A DNA stretch of 64,000 nt from JBBPYC01 sp965218765 (GTDB lineage Bacteria > Pseudomonadota > Gammaproteobacteria > Burkholderiales > Burkholderiaceae_C): NCBI GenBank assembly GCA_965218765.1, contig CBDCLU010000001.1, positions 310,001 to 374,000 on the forward strand, written 5' to 3'. The position numbers were made by a program, and so were the translations under genes. This document shows positions 16,556 to 27,277 of this stretch, in pieces; the first letter of the stretch is position 1; every line of letters begins with the position of its first letter. The notes under the pieces were generated by a model. The model saw nothing but the letters and a program-made list of their open reading frames with translations, made no database searches and was not told the origin of the DNA.

Positions 16556-17071
16556 ATGAAAACGCGTTGGAAACCGAACGTCACGGTGGCGGCGATCGTC
16601 GAACGAGACGGCAGGTACCTGCTGGTCGAGGAACAGGCGGACGCAGCCGCTGCGCCGCTGCTGCTGAACAACCCGGCCGGCCATCTCGAGCCCGGCGAAT
16701 CGCTGCTCGATGCATGCGTGCGTGAAACGCTGGAGGAAACCGCCTGCGCGTTCACGCCGACCGCGCTGGTGGGGATTTACCTCGCGCGGCCGGCGGCAAG
16801 TCCGCAGGCCGCTGCTGCCACCGAGCACGATCCCGACCTGACCTACCTGCGCTTCGCATTCAGCGGCACGTTGGGCGATCCCGTGCCCGGACGCGCGCTG
16901 GACGCCGGCATCGTGCGCACGCTCTGGCTCACGCCGGACGAGATCCGGGCCAGCCGCGCGCGCCACCGCAGCCCGCTGCTGCTGCGCTGCGTGCAGGACC
17001 ACGCAGCCGGCCGCTCGTATCCGCTCGACCTGCTGCAGGCCGATCCGTCGCTGTTTGCAGGGTTGACCTGA
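16556..17071 (+). CDS. nudJ: Nudix hydrolase (NudJ-like)
   Basis: A 171-residue Nudix pyrophosphohydrolase acting on nucleotide or thiamine-precursor pyrophosphates. The Nudix box is complete, running from GHLEPGES through the core RETLEETA. The opening KPNVTVAAIVERDGRYLLVEE matches the NudJ type. A later segment (AAATEHDPDLTYLRFAFSG) also fits. The frame is open 33 bases further upstream, but the ATG at 16556 aligns with the family. Its stop codon directly abuts the DUF3108 start codon. In relatives NudJ genes often precede mnmA, which is not the case here. Confidence 0.82.
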   Translation: MKTRWKPNVTVAAIVERDGRYLLVEEQADAAAAPLLLNNPAGHLEPGESLLDACVRETLEETACAFTPTALVGIYLARPAASPQAAAATEHDPDLTYLRFAFSGTLGDPVPGRALDAGIVRTLWLTPDEIRASRARHRSPLLLRCVQDHAAGRSYPLDLLQADPSLFAGLT

Positions 17072-17893
17072 ATGGCGGCGGGCTGCAATCCGGCCGCCGG
17101 CCGACGGCGCATCGCCGCGTGGCAACTGGCCACGCTGCTGCTGACATTGTGGCTGCCTTTGCCGGGGCCGGCAGCCGAAGCCGCCCTATCGGGCGTGCCT
17201 GTGCCGGCGGCCACAGCGGCGTATCCCGACCCCATCGAATCGTCGACCCGCCTGCCCGACCCGGCCCGCCTGCGCTACGACGTGACCGCGCAGATGAAGG
17301 GCCTGCAGTACCACGCGGGCGCCGACCTGTTCTGGCAGCACGACCGGCAGCACTACCAGTTGCGCTTCGAATTCAGGCTGCTGTCGGTGCTGCTGCGCAG
17401 CCAGACCAGCAGCGGCGCGGTCGGCCAAGAGGGCTTGCGGCCGCAGACGTTCATCGACCGGGTGCGATCGAAGGAGCGCCGCGCGACGTTCGACCGCCAG
17501 CGCGGGCAGGTCGCGTTCAGCGCCGACGGTGCGCCGGACATGGCGCTGGAAGCAGGCGCGCAGGACCGCTTGAGCATCATCTTCCAGCTCGCCGCGCTGG
17601 TCGCGGGCGACCCCGCCACATTCCAGCCGGGTCGAAAACTGGCCATTCAGACGGTCGGCCCGACCGACGCGCAGACCTGGCACTTCACCGTGGCGCCCGC
17701 GCAGAAGCTGCGCTATCAGGGCGAACCACTGCCGACCATCAAACTCATGCGCGATCTGCGGGACCCGAAGGACCAGCAGGTCGAAGTCTGGTTCGCGCCG
17801 AGCCTGGGTTATCTGCCGGTGCAGCTCAGGATCACGCAGCAGGACGGCGATTCGATCGAGCAGCACCTGACAGCGGTGGACCCGCCAGGATAA
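17072..17893 (+). CDS. DUF3108-domain exported protein
   Basis: A 273-residue protein of the DUF3108 family, of unknown function and common in Burkholderiales. Residues 1-35 hold an arginine-containing N-terminus and a hydrophobic core (WQLATLLLTLWLPLPGPA) with an AEA-type cleavage site, so export to the periplasm is likely. The body is beta-rich and includes LRYDVTAQMKGLQYHAGAD, RSQTSSGAVGQEGLRPQTFID and a terminal VEVWFAPSLGYLPVQLRI. This terminal motif is the best-conserved part of the family. It is coupled to the Nudix gene with no gap (TGA-ATG). Confidence 0.78.
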   Translation: MAAGCNPAAGRRRIAAWQLATLLLTLWLPLPGPAAEAALSGVPVPAATAAYPDPIESSTRLPDPARLRYDVTAQMKGLQYHAGADLFWQHDRQHYQLRFEFRLLSVLLRSQTSSGAVGQEGLRPQTFIDRVRSKERRATFDRQRGQVAFSADGAPDMALEAGAQDRLSIIFQLAALVAGDPATFQPGRKLAIQTVGPTDAQTWHFTVAPAQKLRYQGEPLPTIKLMRDLRDPKDQQVEVWFAPSLGYLPVQLRITQQDGDSIEQHLTAVDPPG

Positions 17894-18166
17894 GGCTCAG
17901 GACGCGTTTTTGCCCGCACGCTTTTTGCATCCCGTCTCCATCGAGGCAACGGCGCCTTTGCCCGATGGCGAGTTTTTCCTTCGAACGAACCGCGTGCTTG
18001 TGTGAACCTGTCGCGCAGTCGCGGGTCCACCTTGAATCGGGGCGATCCGTTGTCATGTAGGGTGGAGTCAAAGGCGGCCGTTTTTTGGTTTTTTTGTCGT
18101 CCCACCCGGTTGCGCTCGTCCATTCTTGTTTTTGTTTCCCCCTTTTCCCCAGCCCAGGCTTCTTAC

Positions 18167-18478
18167 ATGCAAATGCTCTACGACTCGGAATCCTTCGTGG
18201 TGGTCCACATGCAGCCGGACGACGCGGAGCTGGCGCAAACCGGCGCGGCCGGTGCGAGCACCAGCCCGGTGCCCTGGCCGGCGTCGGTGTTCGCACGGCA
18301 CGGTTTCGAGATCGTCGACAAGCGCTCCGGCAAGGAGGTCTATCTGGACGGCTCCTGGGCCGAGCTGTTCCAGCGCCAGATCCACGCCTGGCAGGAGAAC
18401 ACCCCGACCCAGCAGGAAGTCGAGGACACACTGGAAGGGTATGCGGAGCTTGCGCAGAACCCGGTGCTCGTGCATTAG
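18167..18478 (+). CDS. DUF3567-family protein
   Basis: A 103-residue cytoplasmic protein. The sequence MQMLYDSESFVVVHMQPD is the hallmark N-terminus of DUF3567, a family of unknown function that I know essentially from Burkholderiales. The C-terminal half (VYLDGSWAELFQRQIHAWQ, then TQQEVEDTLEGYAELAQNPV) is predicted helical. The ATG at 18167 was chosen over an upstream in-frame ATG at 18002 because family members start with MQMLYDS. The 273 bases before it hold no other gene. They contain a T-rich stretch (TTTTTTGGTTTTTTT near 18090) that may terminate the DUF3108 transcript. Confidence 0.78.
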   Translation: MQMLYDSESFVVVHMQPDDAELAQTGAAGASTSPVPWPASVFARHGFEIVDKRSGKEVYLDGSWAELFQRQIHAWQENTPTQQEVEDTLEGYAELAQNPVLVH

Positions 18479-18483
18479 ATCCC

Positions 18484-18590
18484 ACCCCCCGCCTTCGCTC
18501 CCGTTGGTCGGCTCTCGGCTACCCCCTTGCAGGGGGCGGCGCCTGCGGCCTGGCGAAGCCAGCTCCGCGGCCCCTGCTGGAATGGGCAGC
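18484..18590 (+). repeat. Tandem-hairpin intergenic element
   Basis: Two adjacent hairpins lie between genes: CCCCCT-TGC-AGGGGG (18522-18536) and CTGGC-GAA-GCCAG (18550-18562), followed by GC-rich sequence. The layout recalls intergenic palindromic repeats seen in Comamonadaceae genomes. Only one copy is in the window, so repetition cannot be shown here. It could also terminate the DUF3567 transcript. Confidence 0.35.
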
Positions 18591-18628
18591 ACTGCTTATT
18601 TCTGTACGTCGGCGGTTTTTTATTCATC

Positions 18629-19498
18629 ATGATTTGCAGCCGCGTCTCATCCCTCCTCTTCGCATGTCTGTTGGCAGCGGCGCTGTTGCCGGGCTGCGCG
18701 ACCCCTGTTGAATCGCAATCCGTGGAAGCGAGTGCCGACAGGTCAATCACCCGCCAGCTGCTGGCGCTGCTGCCGGCCGACGTGTTGTTGCTGGGCGAGC
18801 AGCATGACGCGCCGGAACATCACGAGATCGAGCGGCTCGCGGTCGCACAACTGGCTGGACGCGGGCGATTGGCTGCAGTGGCGCTCGAAATGGCGGAACA
18901 GGGGCGCAGCACGGACGGTTTGCCGCGCGATGCATCGGAAGACGCGGTGCGCGCGGCGCTGGGCTGGGACGAAGCCGGCTGGCCGTGGCCGCCTTACCGG
19001 CCGGCTGTGATGGCCGCGGTGCGCGCGGGCGTGCCGGTGGTCGGCGCCAACTTGCCACGTGCGCAGATGCGGGCCGCGATGGGCAGCGAGCGGCTGGACG
19101 CGGTGCTGGCTCCGGCGGCGCTCGCCGAGCAGCGCGATGCGATCCGGGACGGCCACTGCGGGCTGCTGCCGGACAGCCAGATCGCCCCGATGACGCGCAT
19201 CCAGCTTGCGCGCGACGACGCGATGGCGCGCACCGTCGAAAGCCGGGTCATTGCCGGCCGCACGGTGCTGCTGATCGCAGGCGGCGGACACGTGCGGCGC
19301 GATCTGGGTGTGCCACGCCATCTTGCGGCTTCCTTGATGTCAAAAGTGGTGCTGGCGCAGGCGGACTCTGCGGATGCCGCTTCAAAAGATATAGCTGGTT
19401 CGATGGTTGCCGAGACAGCCGGTGTCGATCTGCTGCTGCACACGCCGGCGCTGCCGCCGATCGACCATTGCGCAGCGCTGCGCAAATCGATGCGGTAG
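18629..19498 (+). CDS. ChaN-family haem-binding lipoprotein
   Basis: A 289-residue exported protein with a lipoprotein signal: hydrophobic core LLFACLLAAALLPGC with the lipobox cysteine near residue 22. The domain (DVLLLGEQHDAPEHH, AVALEMAEQGRSTDG, VPVVGANLPRAQMR, VLLIAGGGHVRRDLG) is that of ChaN, an iron-regulated protein reported to bind haem. It is therefore probably attached to a membrane and linked to iron or haem handling. The start at 18629 places the signal peptide correctly; the frame is open 34 codons upstream. A stretch near residues 235-257 coincides with a short interspersed repeat at 19335-19397. Confidence 0.75.
   Translation: MICSRVSSLLFACLLAAALLPGCATPVESQSVEASADRSITRQLLALLPADVLLLGEQHDAPEHHEIERLAVAQLAGRGRLAAVALEMAEQGRSTDGLPRDASEDAVRAALGWDEAGWPWPPYRPAVMAAVRAGVPVVGANLPRAQMRAAMGSERLDAVLAPAALAEQRDAIRDGHCGLLPDSQIAPMTRIQLARDDAMARTVESRVIAGRTVLLIAGGGHVRRDLGVPRHLAASLMSKVVLAQADSADAASKDIAGSMVAETAGVDLLLHTPALPPIDHCAALRKSMR
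19335..19397. repeat. Interspersed repeat copy inside the chaN-like gene
   Basis: TGATGTCAAAAG...CTTCAAAAGATATAGCTG has the TCAAAA/ATAGCTG ends of the repeat family noted elsewhere in the window and is translated in frame within the ChaN-like protein. Judged by eye. Confidence 0.35.
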
Positions 19499-19642
19499 GC
19501 GGTCCTGGCGGTCCGGGGAACGTGGATTGCCCGCGCGGCTGTTCATCGAATGGCGCCTGGCACCTCTTCGCTGCGACCGCCGATCGCCGATCACTCACCC
19601 CTCGTCGTTTGTGTTCGTGTCTCCTGTCGAAAGTCGATCACC

Positions 19643-20704
19643 ATGACCGCTGATTCCATCGGCCTCAGACCGAGCAACCGCCGCATCGCAGTCGTCACCG
19701 GCGCTTCGGCCGGCGTCGGCCGCGCCGTCGCTTGCGAGTTCGCACGACACGGCTGGCATGTCGCACTGCTCGCGCGCGGTGAGGATGGATTGGCCGGCGC
19801 GAAGGCTGATGTGGAACGCCTCGGCGGCACCGCGCTGGCGCTTGCGACCGACGTCGCGGATGCCGACGCAGTCGAAGCCGCTGCCGAGCGCGTGGAAGCC
19901 GAATGGGGCCCGATCGACGTCTGGGTGAACGATGCGATGGCGACCATCTTTTCCTGGGTGGACGACATTTCCGCGGCCGACTTCAAGCGCGCGACCGAAG
20001 TGACGTATCTGGGCACGGTCTGGGGCACGCTGGCCGCACTGAAGCGCATGAAGCCGCGCAACCGCGGCACCATCGTGCAGGTCGGCTCGGCGCTCGCCTA
20101 TCGATCGATTCCGCTGCAGGCGCCGTACTGCGGCGCGAAGGCGGCGATTCGCGGCTTCACCGATTCGGTGCGCTGCGAGTTGGTGGCCGAGCGCAGCGAC
20201 GTGCACGTCACGTTCGTCGCGCTGTCCGCATTCAACACGCCACAGTTCGACTGGGGCCGCAGCCATCTGCCGAACCGGCCGCGCCCGATGGGCAAGATCT
20301 TCCAGCCGGAAGTCGCCGCGCGTGGCATCTACTTCGCCGCGACGCACCGCCGGCGCGAAGTCTGGGTCGGCCTGCCGGCTGTGAAATCAATCATCGGCAC
20401 ACGCCTTATCCCCGGCTTGCTCGACTGGTATCTGGGGCGCACCGCGGTGGACGGGCAGCAGACCGATCAACCGGTGGCGGCCGGCCGGCGCGACAACCTG
20501 TACGAGCCGGTGGCTGGTGACCACGGCGCGCATGGCCGCTTCGATGTTGACGCGGTCGACAGCAGCACACAATTGTGGGCCACCATGCACCGCGACCTGC
20601 TGGCGGGCGCCGCCGCCGTGGGCCTGGTGCTGCTGGGTGCCGGCCTGGCGACGGCAGCGAAGCGCCGACCGCGGTTGTTGCCGTCGCCGCGCCGCTGGTT
20701 CTGA
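19643..20704 (+). CDS. SDR-family oxidoreductase with C-terminal membrane segment
   Basis: A 353-residue short-chain dehydrogenase. The Rossmann motif VVTGASAGVGRAVACEFA (about residue 15), NDAMA in place of NNAG, the catalytic serine (QVGSALAYRS) and Y-x-x-x-K (YCGAKAA) are present. The last 50 residues include a hydrophobic helix (DLLAGAAAVGLVLLGAGLATAA) and a basic tail, suggesting membrane anchoring. This is unlike standard 250-residue SDRs but known for a subgroup. The start at 19643 follows upstream sequence with no homology. The substrate is unknown. Confidence 0.8.
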   Translation: MTADSIGLRPSNRRIAVVTGASAGVGRAVACEFARHGWHVALLARGEDGLAGAKADVERLGGTALALATDVADADAVEAAAERVEAEWGPIDVWVNDAMATIFSWVDDISAADFKRATEVTYLGTVWGTLAALKRMKPRNRGTIVQVGSALAYRSIPLQAPYCGAKAAIRGFTDSVRCELVAERSDVHVTFVALSAFNTPQFDWGRSHLPNRPRPMGKIFQPEVAARGIYFAATHRRREVWVGLPAVKSIIGTRLIPGLLDWYLGRTAVDGQQTDQPVAAGRRDNLYEPVAGDHGAHGRFDVDAVDSSTQLWATMHRDLLAGAAAVGLVLLGAGLATAAKRRPRLLPSPRRWF

Positions 20705-20729
20705 CGTTGCAGCGTCGGCCCGACCAAGT

Positions 20730-22064
20730 TCAGGCGTGCGCGCGGATCGAGTCTGAGAGCACGCTGACCAGCGTCTCGATCTGCTCGCGCTCGACGATGA
20801 ACGGCGGCGCCAGCACCACCGTGTCGGCGGCCGGGCGGATCAGCACGCCTTTTTTGTAGCAGTCGGTGAAGATGTCGAACGCGCGCTTGCCCGGTGCGCC
20901 ATCGATCGGCTTCAGGTCAATCGCAGCCGCCAGCCCCAGGCTGCGGATGCTCGTCACGTTCGGCAGGCCTTTGGCTTCCCGGTGCACCGCATCGCCGAGC
21001 AGCCTGCCCATTTCACCGGCGCGCGCATAGAGCTGTTCCTGTTTGACCAGCTTCAATGTTGCGATCGCCGCGGCGCACGCGACCGGATGGCCCGAATAGG
21101 TGTAGCCGTGGAAGAATTCGACCGCATGCTCGGGCGCCGGCGTGTCCATCATCGCGCTGTAGAGCTTGTCGCGGCAGATCACGCCGCCCAGCGGGATCAC
21201 GCCGTTCGTCACGCACTTGGCGAAGTTCAGCATGTCCGGCACCACGCCGAAATGGTCGGCCGCGAAGTTGGTGCCCATGCGGCCGAAACCCGTGATCACC
21301 TCGTCGAAGATCAGCAGGATGCCGTGCTTGTCGCAGATCTCACGCAGGCGCTTCAGATAGCCCTTCGGCGGCACGTACCAGCCCGCGCTGCCGGCCACCG
21401 GCTCGACGATGATCGCCGCGACGTTGCTCGGATCGTGCAGCGGCAGGATGCGCTGCTCGAGTTCCAGCAGCGGGTCTTCCGCCCAGACCGGCTCCTCGTT
21501 GTGGACGAACGCATGGTTCGCCTGGTCATGGATGAAGCGCATGTGATCGACGCGCGGCAGCAGCGCGGCACCATACGCCTTGCGATTGGCCGGAATGCCG
21601 CCCACGCTCATGCCGCCGAAGCCGACGCCGTGATAGCCCTTCTCGCGCCCGATGAACACGTTGCGGTGCCCTTCGCCGCGGCTGCGGTGATAGGCCAGCG
21701 CGACCTTCAATGACGTGTCGGCCGCTTCCGAGCCCGAGTTGCAGAACAGCACCTTGTTCAAGTCGCCCGGCGCCATCTCGGCGATCACTTCCGCCGCCAT
21801 GAACGCCTGGTCGTTGCCGACCTGGAACGCGGTCGCGTAGTCGAGCGTGTCGAGCTGGCGCTTGATCGCCTCGTTGATCGGCGTCCGGTTGTGCCCGAGG
21901 CCGACGCACCAGAGGCTGGAGACGCCGTCGAGCACTTCGCGGCCGTCGTGCGTCGTGAACATCATGCCGTCCGCCTTCACGAACACGCGCGGATCTTTGA
22001 GGAAGTTGCGGTTCGCGGTGAACGGCAACCAGTGGTTGTCCATGCGGAAGTCGTTGAAGCCCAT
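20730..22064 (-). CDS. Class III aminotransferase (omega-amino acid:pyruvate type)
   Basis: A PLP-dependent transaminase of 444 residues, probably transferring the amino group of beta-alanine or another omega-amino acid to pyruvate. Features are the N-terminal segment DNHWLPFTANRNFL, SSLWCVGLGHNR, the phosphate-binding FCNSGSEAADTSLK, the aspartate in FDEVITGFGR and the PLP lysine in FAKCVTNGVIPLGGV. A start at 22064 is preferred because GGGGAG lies about 8 bases upstream; the frame is open to 22130. It is divergent from purU. The cysteine after the PLP lysine replaces the more usual glycine. Confidence 0.88.
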   Translation of the reverse strand: MGFNDFRMDNHWLPFTANRNFLKDPRVFVKADGMMFTTHDGREVLDGVSSLWCVGLGHNRTPINEAIKRQLDTLDYATAFQVGNDQAFMAAEVIAEMAPGDLNKVLFCNSGSEAADTSLKVALAYHRSRGEGHRNVFIGREKGYHGVGFGGMSVGGIPANRKAYGAALLPRVDHMRFIHDQANHAFVHNEEPVWAEDPLLELEQRILPLHDPSNVAAIIVEPVAGSAGWYVPPKGYLKRLREICDKHGILLIFDEVITGFGRMGTNFAADHFGVVPDMLNFAKCVTNGVIPLGGVICRDKLYSAMMDTPAPEHAVEFFHGYTYSGHPVACAAAIATLKLVKQEQLYARAGEMGRLLGDAVHREAKGLPNVTSIRSLGLAAAIDLKPIDGAPGKRAFDIFTDCYKKGVLIRPAADTVVLAPPFIVEREQIETLVSVLSDSIRAHA

Positions 22065-22197
22065 TTGCGCATCTCCCCGGCTTGTTTGAAAAGCCAAAAA
22101 CTTGAATGGTCGAACCCACAATTCTGGCACCGATGCAGGGCGCCGTCATCCGCTCAACCGGCGCCGCCCGCGCGCATGCTGCGACAATCCGCGCCCT

Positions 22198-23046
22198 ATG
22201 AAACATGGATACGTGCTGAACCTGTCCTGCCCGGATCGCCCCGGCATCGTGCACGCGGTATCGGGCTTCCTGCTCGAGCACGGCGGCAACATCGAGGAAG
22301 CCGCGCAATACAACGACCGCGCGACCGGCCTGTTTTTCATGCGTGTGCAGTTCGCGTGCGAGCGGCACGGCGCCGACGAGCTGCGCGAGCGGCTCGCGCG
22401 CTTCGCCGAGCCGTTCGGCATGGAGTGCAAGCTGTTCGCGACCGATGCGCCGATGCGCACCGTGATCATGGTGAGCCGCGACGGGCATTGCCTGAACGAT
22501 CTGCTGTTTCGCTTCAAGTCGGGCCTGCTGCCGCTCGACATCCGCGCGATCATCAGCAACCACCGGGATTTTTATCAGCTCGCAGCCAGCTACAACGTGC
22601 CGTTCCACCACATCGCGGCCAGCAGCATGAACCGCGCGCAGGCAGAAGAGCGGCAGCTCGAGATCATCGAGGCGGAAGGCGCGGAACTGGTTGTGCTCGC
22701 GCGCTACATGCAGATCCTGTCGAACGACCTGTGCGCCAAGCTGGCCGGCCGCGCGATCAACATCCACCACAGTTTTCTGCCGAGCTTCAAGGGCGCCAAG
22801 CCCTACTACCAGGCGCATGAGCGCGGCGTGAAGCTGATCGGCGCGACCGCGCACTACGTGACGGCCGAGCTCGACGAAGGCCCGATCATCGAGCAGGACG
22901 TGGCGCGAGTCGACCACAGCAGCACGGTGGAGGACCTCACGGCGCTCGGCCGCGACACCGAAAGCCAGGTGCTCGCGCGTGCCGTGAAATGGCATGGCGA
23001 GCATCGCGTGCTGCTGAACGGGCACAAGACGGTGATCTTCAAATAA
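22198..23046 (+). CDS. purU: Formyltetrahydrofolate deformylase
   Basis: Hydrolyses 10-formyl-THF to formate and THF, balancing the one-carbon pool. The 282 residues consist of an N-terminal ACT domain (LSCPDRPGIVHAVSGFLLEHG) and a C-terminal formyl-transferase-like domain with VPFHHIAASSMNRAQAE, LARYMQILS, INIHHSFLPSFKGAKPYYQA and the catalytic aspartate region TAELDEGPIIEQD. Length and order match E. coli PurU. The ATG at 22198 begins the ACT domain; upstream in-frame sequence is not homologous. Confidence 0.94.
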   Translation: MKHGYVLNLSCPDRPGIVHAVSGFLLEHGGNIEEAAQYNDRATGLFFMRVQFACERHGADELRERLARFAEPFGMECKLFATDAPMRTVIMVSRDGHCLNDLLFRFKSGLLPLDIRAIISNHRDFYQLAASYNVPFHHIAASSMNRAQAEERQLEIIEAEGAELVVLARYMQILSNDLCAKLAGRAINIHHSFLPSFKGAKPYYQAHERGVKLIGATAHYVTAELDEGPIIEQDVARVDHSSTVEDLTALGRDTESQVLARAVKWHGEHRVLLNGHKTVIFK

Positions 23047-23137
23047 GCCGGTAGCGGCTGCGGCACGGGGCTTGCTTGAAACTCGCTTTTTCTGATCTGC
23101 TGCTGCCGGCGCGGGCGCAGCCCTGGAGCCATCTGTC

Positions 23138-24003
23138 ATGAAACTCAAAGCCACCACCGCCCTGACCATGAACGCCACCGCGGGCGACTGCCCGGTGGTC
23201 GCGATGCTGCGCCCCAGAAGCGGACTCGCGCAGTGGATGGTCAGCGAGCGTTATGAGATGACCCCGTGGGTGCGGCCGATCGAGTTCGTGGACGGCTTCG
23301 GCAACCTGTGCCAGCGGCTCACGTTCCCGCAGGGGCAGATGCACATCGAAGTCGAAGTCGTGATGGAGACCGAAGACAACATCCGCGTCTCGCCCGGCGC
23401 GCCGCTGTCCCTGATCGACACCTTGCCCGATCACTCGCTGCTGTACCTGCTGCAAAGCCGCTACTGCCCGTCCGACAAGATGAGCGCGCAGGCGCTTGGG
23501 ATCGTCGGCAATGCGGCGCCCGGCTATGACCAGGTCGAGGCGATCCGCGCGCACATCCACAATACGCTGCAGTACAAATACGGTGTGAGCGACCCGACCA
23601 CCGATGCGCTCGACACGCTGGCCGCCGGCGCCGGTGTCTGCCGGGATTTTGCGCATGTCGGCGTGGCACTGACCCGCGCGCTGCGCATCCCCGCGCGGCT
23701 CGTGGTCGGCTATCTGCACGGGCTGGAGCCGATGGACATGCACGCCTGGTTCGAGGCGTTCATCGACGGCTTCTGGTTCACGTTCGACGCCACGCAGGAC
23801 CAGCCGCGCGGCGGGCGCATCGTGCTGGCGTACGGGCGCGATGCAGCCGACGTCGCATTCATCTCGAACTACGGGCCGCTCGAGATGGGCGAGATGAAGG
23901 TGAGCGTGGAGCGCGTCGACGCGCAGCAGCAGCCCAAGCAGAACGGACCTGCCGGCAACAACGTGAATGCGAGCAACAACGTGAACGACCGGGGGCAGAC
24001 GGC

Positions 24004-24007
<4 letters not shown>
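23138..24007 (+). CDS. Transglutaminase-like cysteine protease-fold protein
   Basis: A 289-residue cytoplasmic protein of the bacterial transglutaminase-like superfamily, with the N-terminal beta domain common to that group. The catalytic triad is visible: Cys in AGVCRDFAH, His in MDMHAWFEAF and Asp in WFTFDATQD. The real substrate of these proteins is not established. The last 30 residues (QQPKQNGPAGNNVNASNNVN) are low-complexity, with a short imperfect NNVN repeat. Its 3' end overlaps by 4 bases the end of the convergent E1 gene. Confidence 0.8.
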
Positions 24008-26679
<2,672 letters not shown>

Positions 26680-26764
26680 CGTGCAGAACTTTACGCCGTG
26701 TCGGGCCGAATTTGCTGCTGAATGCATCGCGCACTTCGCGAGGAGCGCGGCATAAACTGCTGCG

Positions 26765-27250
26765 ATGGACTTCGATAACACGGATTTGCGCATCCTCGCC
26801 GAGCTGCAGTGCGACGGTGCGTTGTCGAACGTCGAACTCGCCCGCCGCGTGCACCTGTCGCCCTCGCCCTGCCTGGCGCGCGTGAAGGCGTTGCAGGCAT
26901 CCGGCGTGATCGCGCGCTATGTGGCGCTGCTCGATGCAGGCACGCTGGGCCTGGGCCTCAACGTGTTCATCTCGATCAGCCTGAAGGCGCAAAACAAGGC
27001 GTCGCTCGCCGAGTTCGAACAACGGATCGCCGAACACGACGAGGTGATGGAGTGCTATTTGATGACCGGCGACAGCGACTATCTGGTGCGGGTGGTGGTG
27101 GCCGACATCGGCGCGCTGGAGAAATTCATCCTCGAGCAGCTCACGCCGATCGCGGGCATCGAGAAAATCCGATCGAGCTTCGCGCTGAAGCAGGTGCGTT
27201 ACAAGACGGCGTTGCCGTTGCCAGGGCACCGCATGCTGCACGGTGCATGA
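26765..27250 (+). CDS. Lrp/AsnC-family transcriptional regulator
   Basis: A 161-residue regulator. The N-terminal helix-turn-helix (TDLRILAELQCDGALSNVELA, then HLSPSPCLARVKAL) is followed by a RAM/ACT-like ligand domain (LNVFISISLKAQNK, ECYLMTGDSDYLVRVVVADI). Lrp/AsnC proteins respond to amino acids. It is divergent from the E1 gene, with 85 bases between the start codons, and is therefore the likely regulator of that gene in response to an amino acid such as methionine or a branched-chain amino acid. It ends 27 bases from the convergent icmF end. Confidence 0.9.
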   Translation: MDFDNTDLRILAELQCDGALSNVELARRVHLSPSPCLARVKALQASGVIARYVALLDAGTLGLGLNVFISISLKAQNKASLAEFEQRIAEHDEVMECYLMTGDSDYLVRVVVADIGALEKFILEQLTPIAGIEKIRSSFALKQVRYKTALPLPGHRMLHGA

Positions 27251-27277
27251 ACCGCTGCAGCATAGGATTCGAGGCAA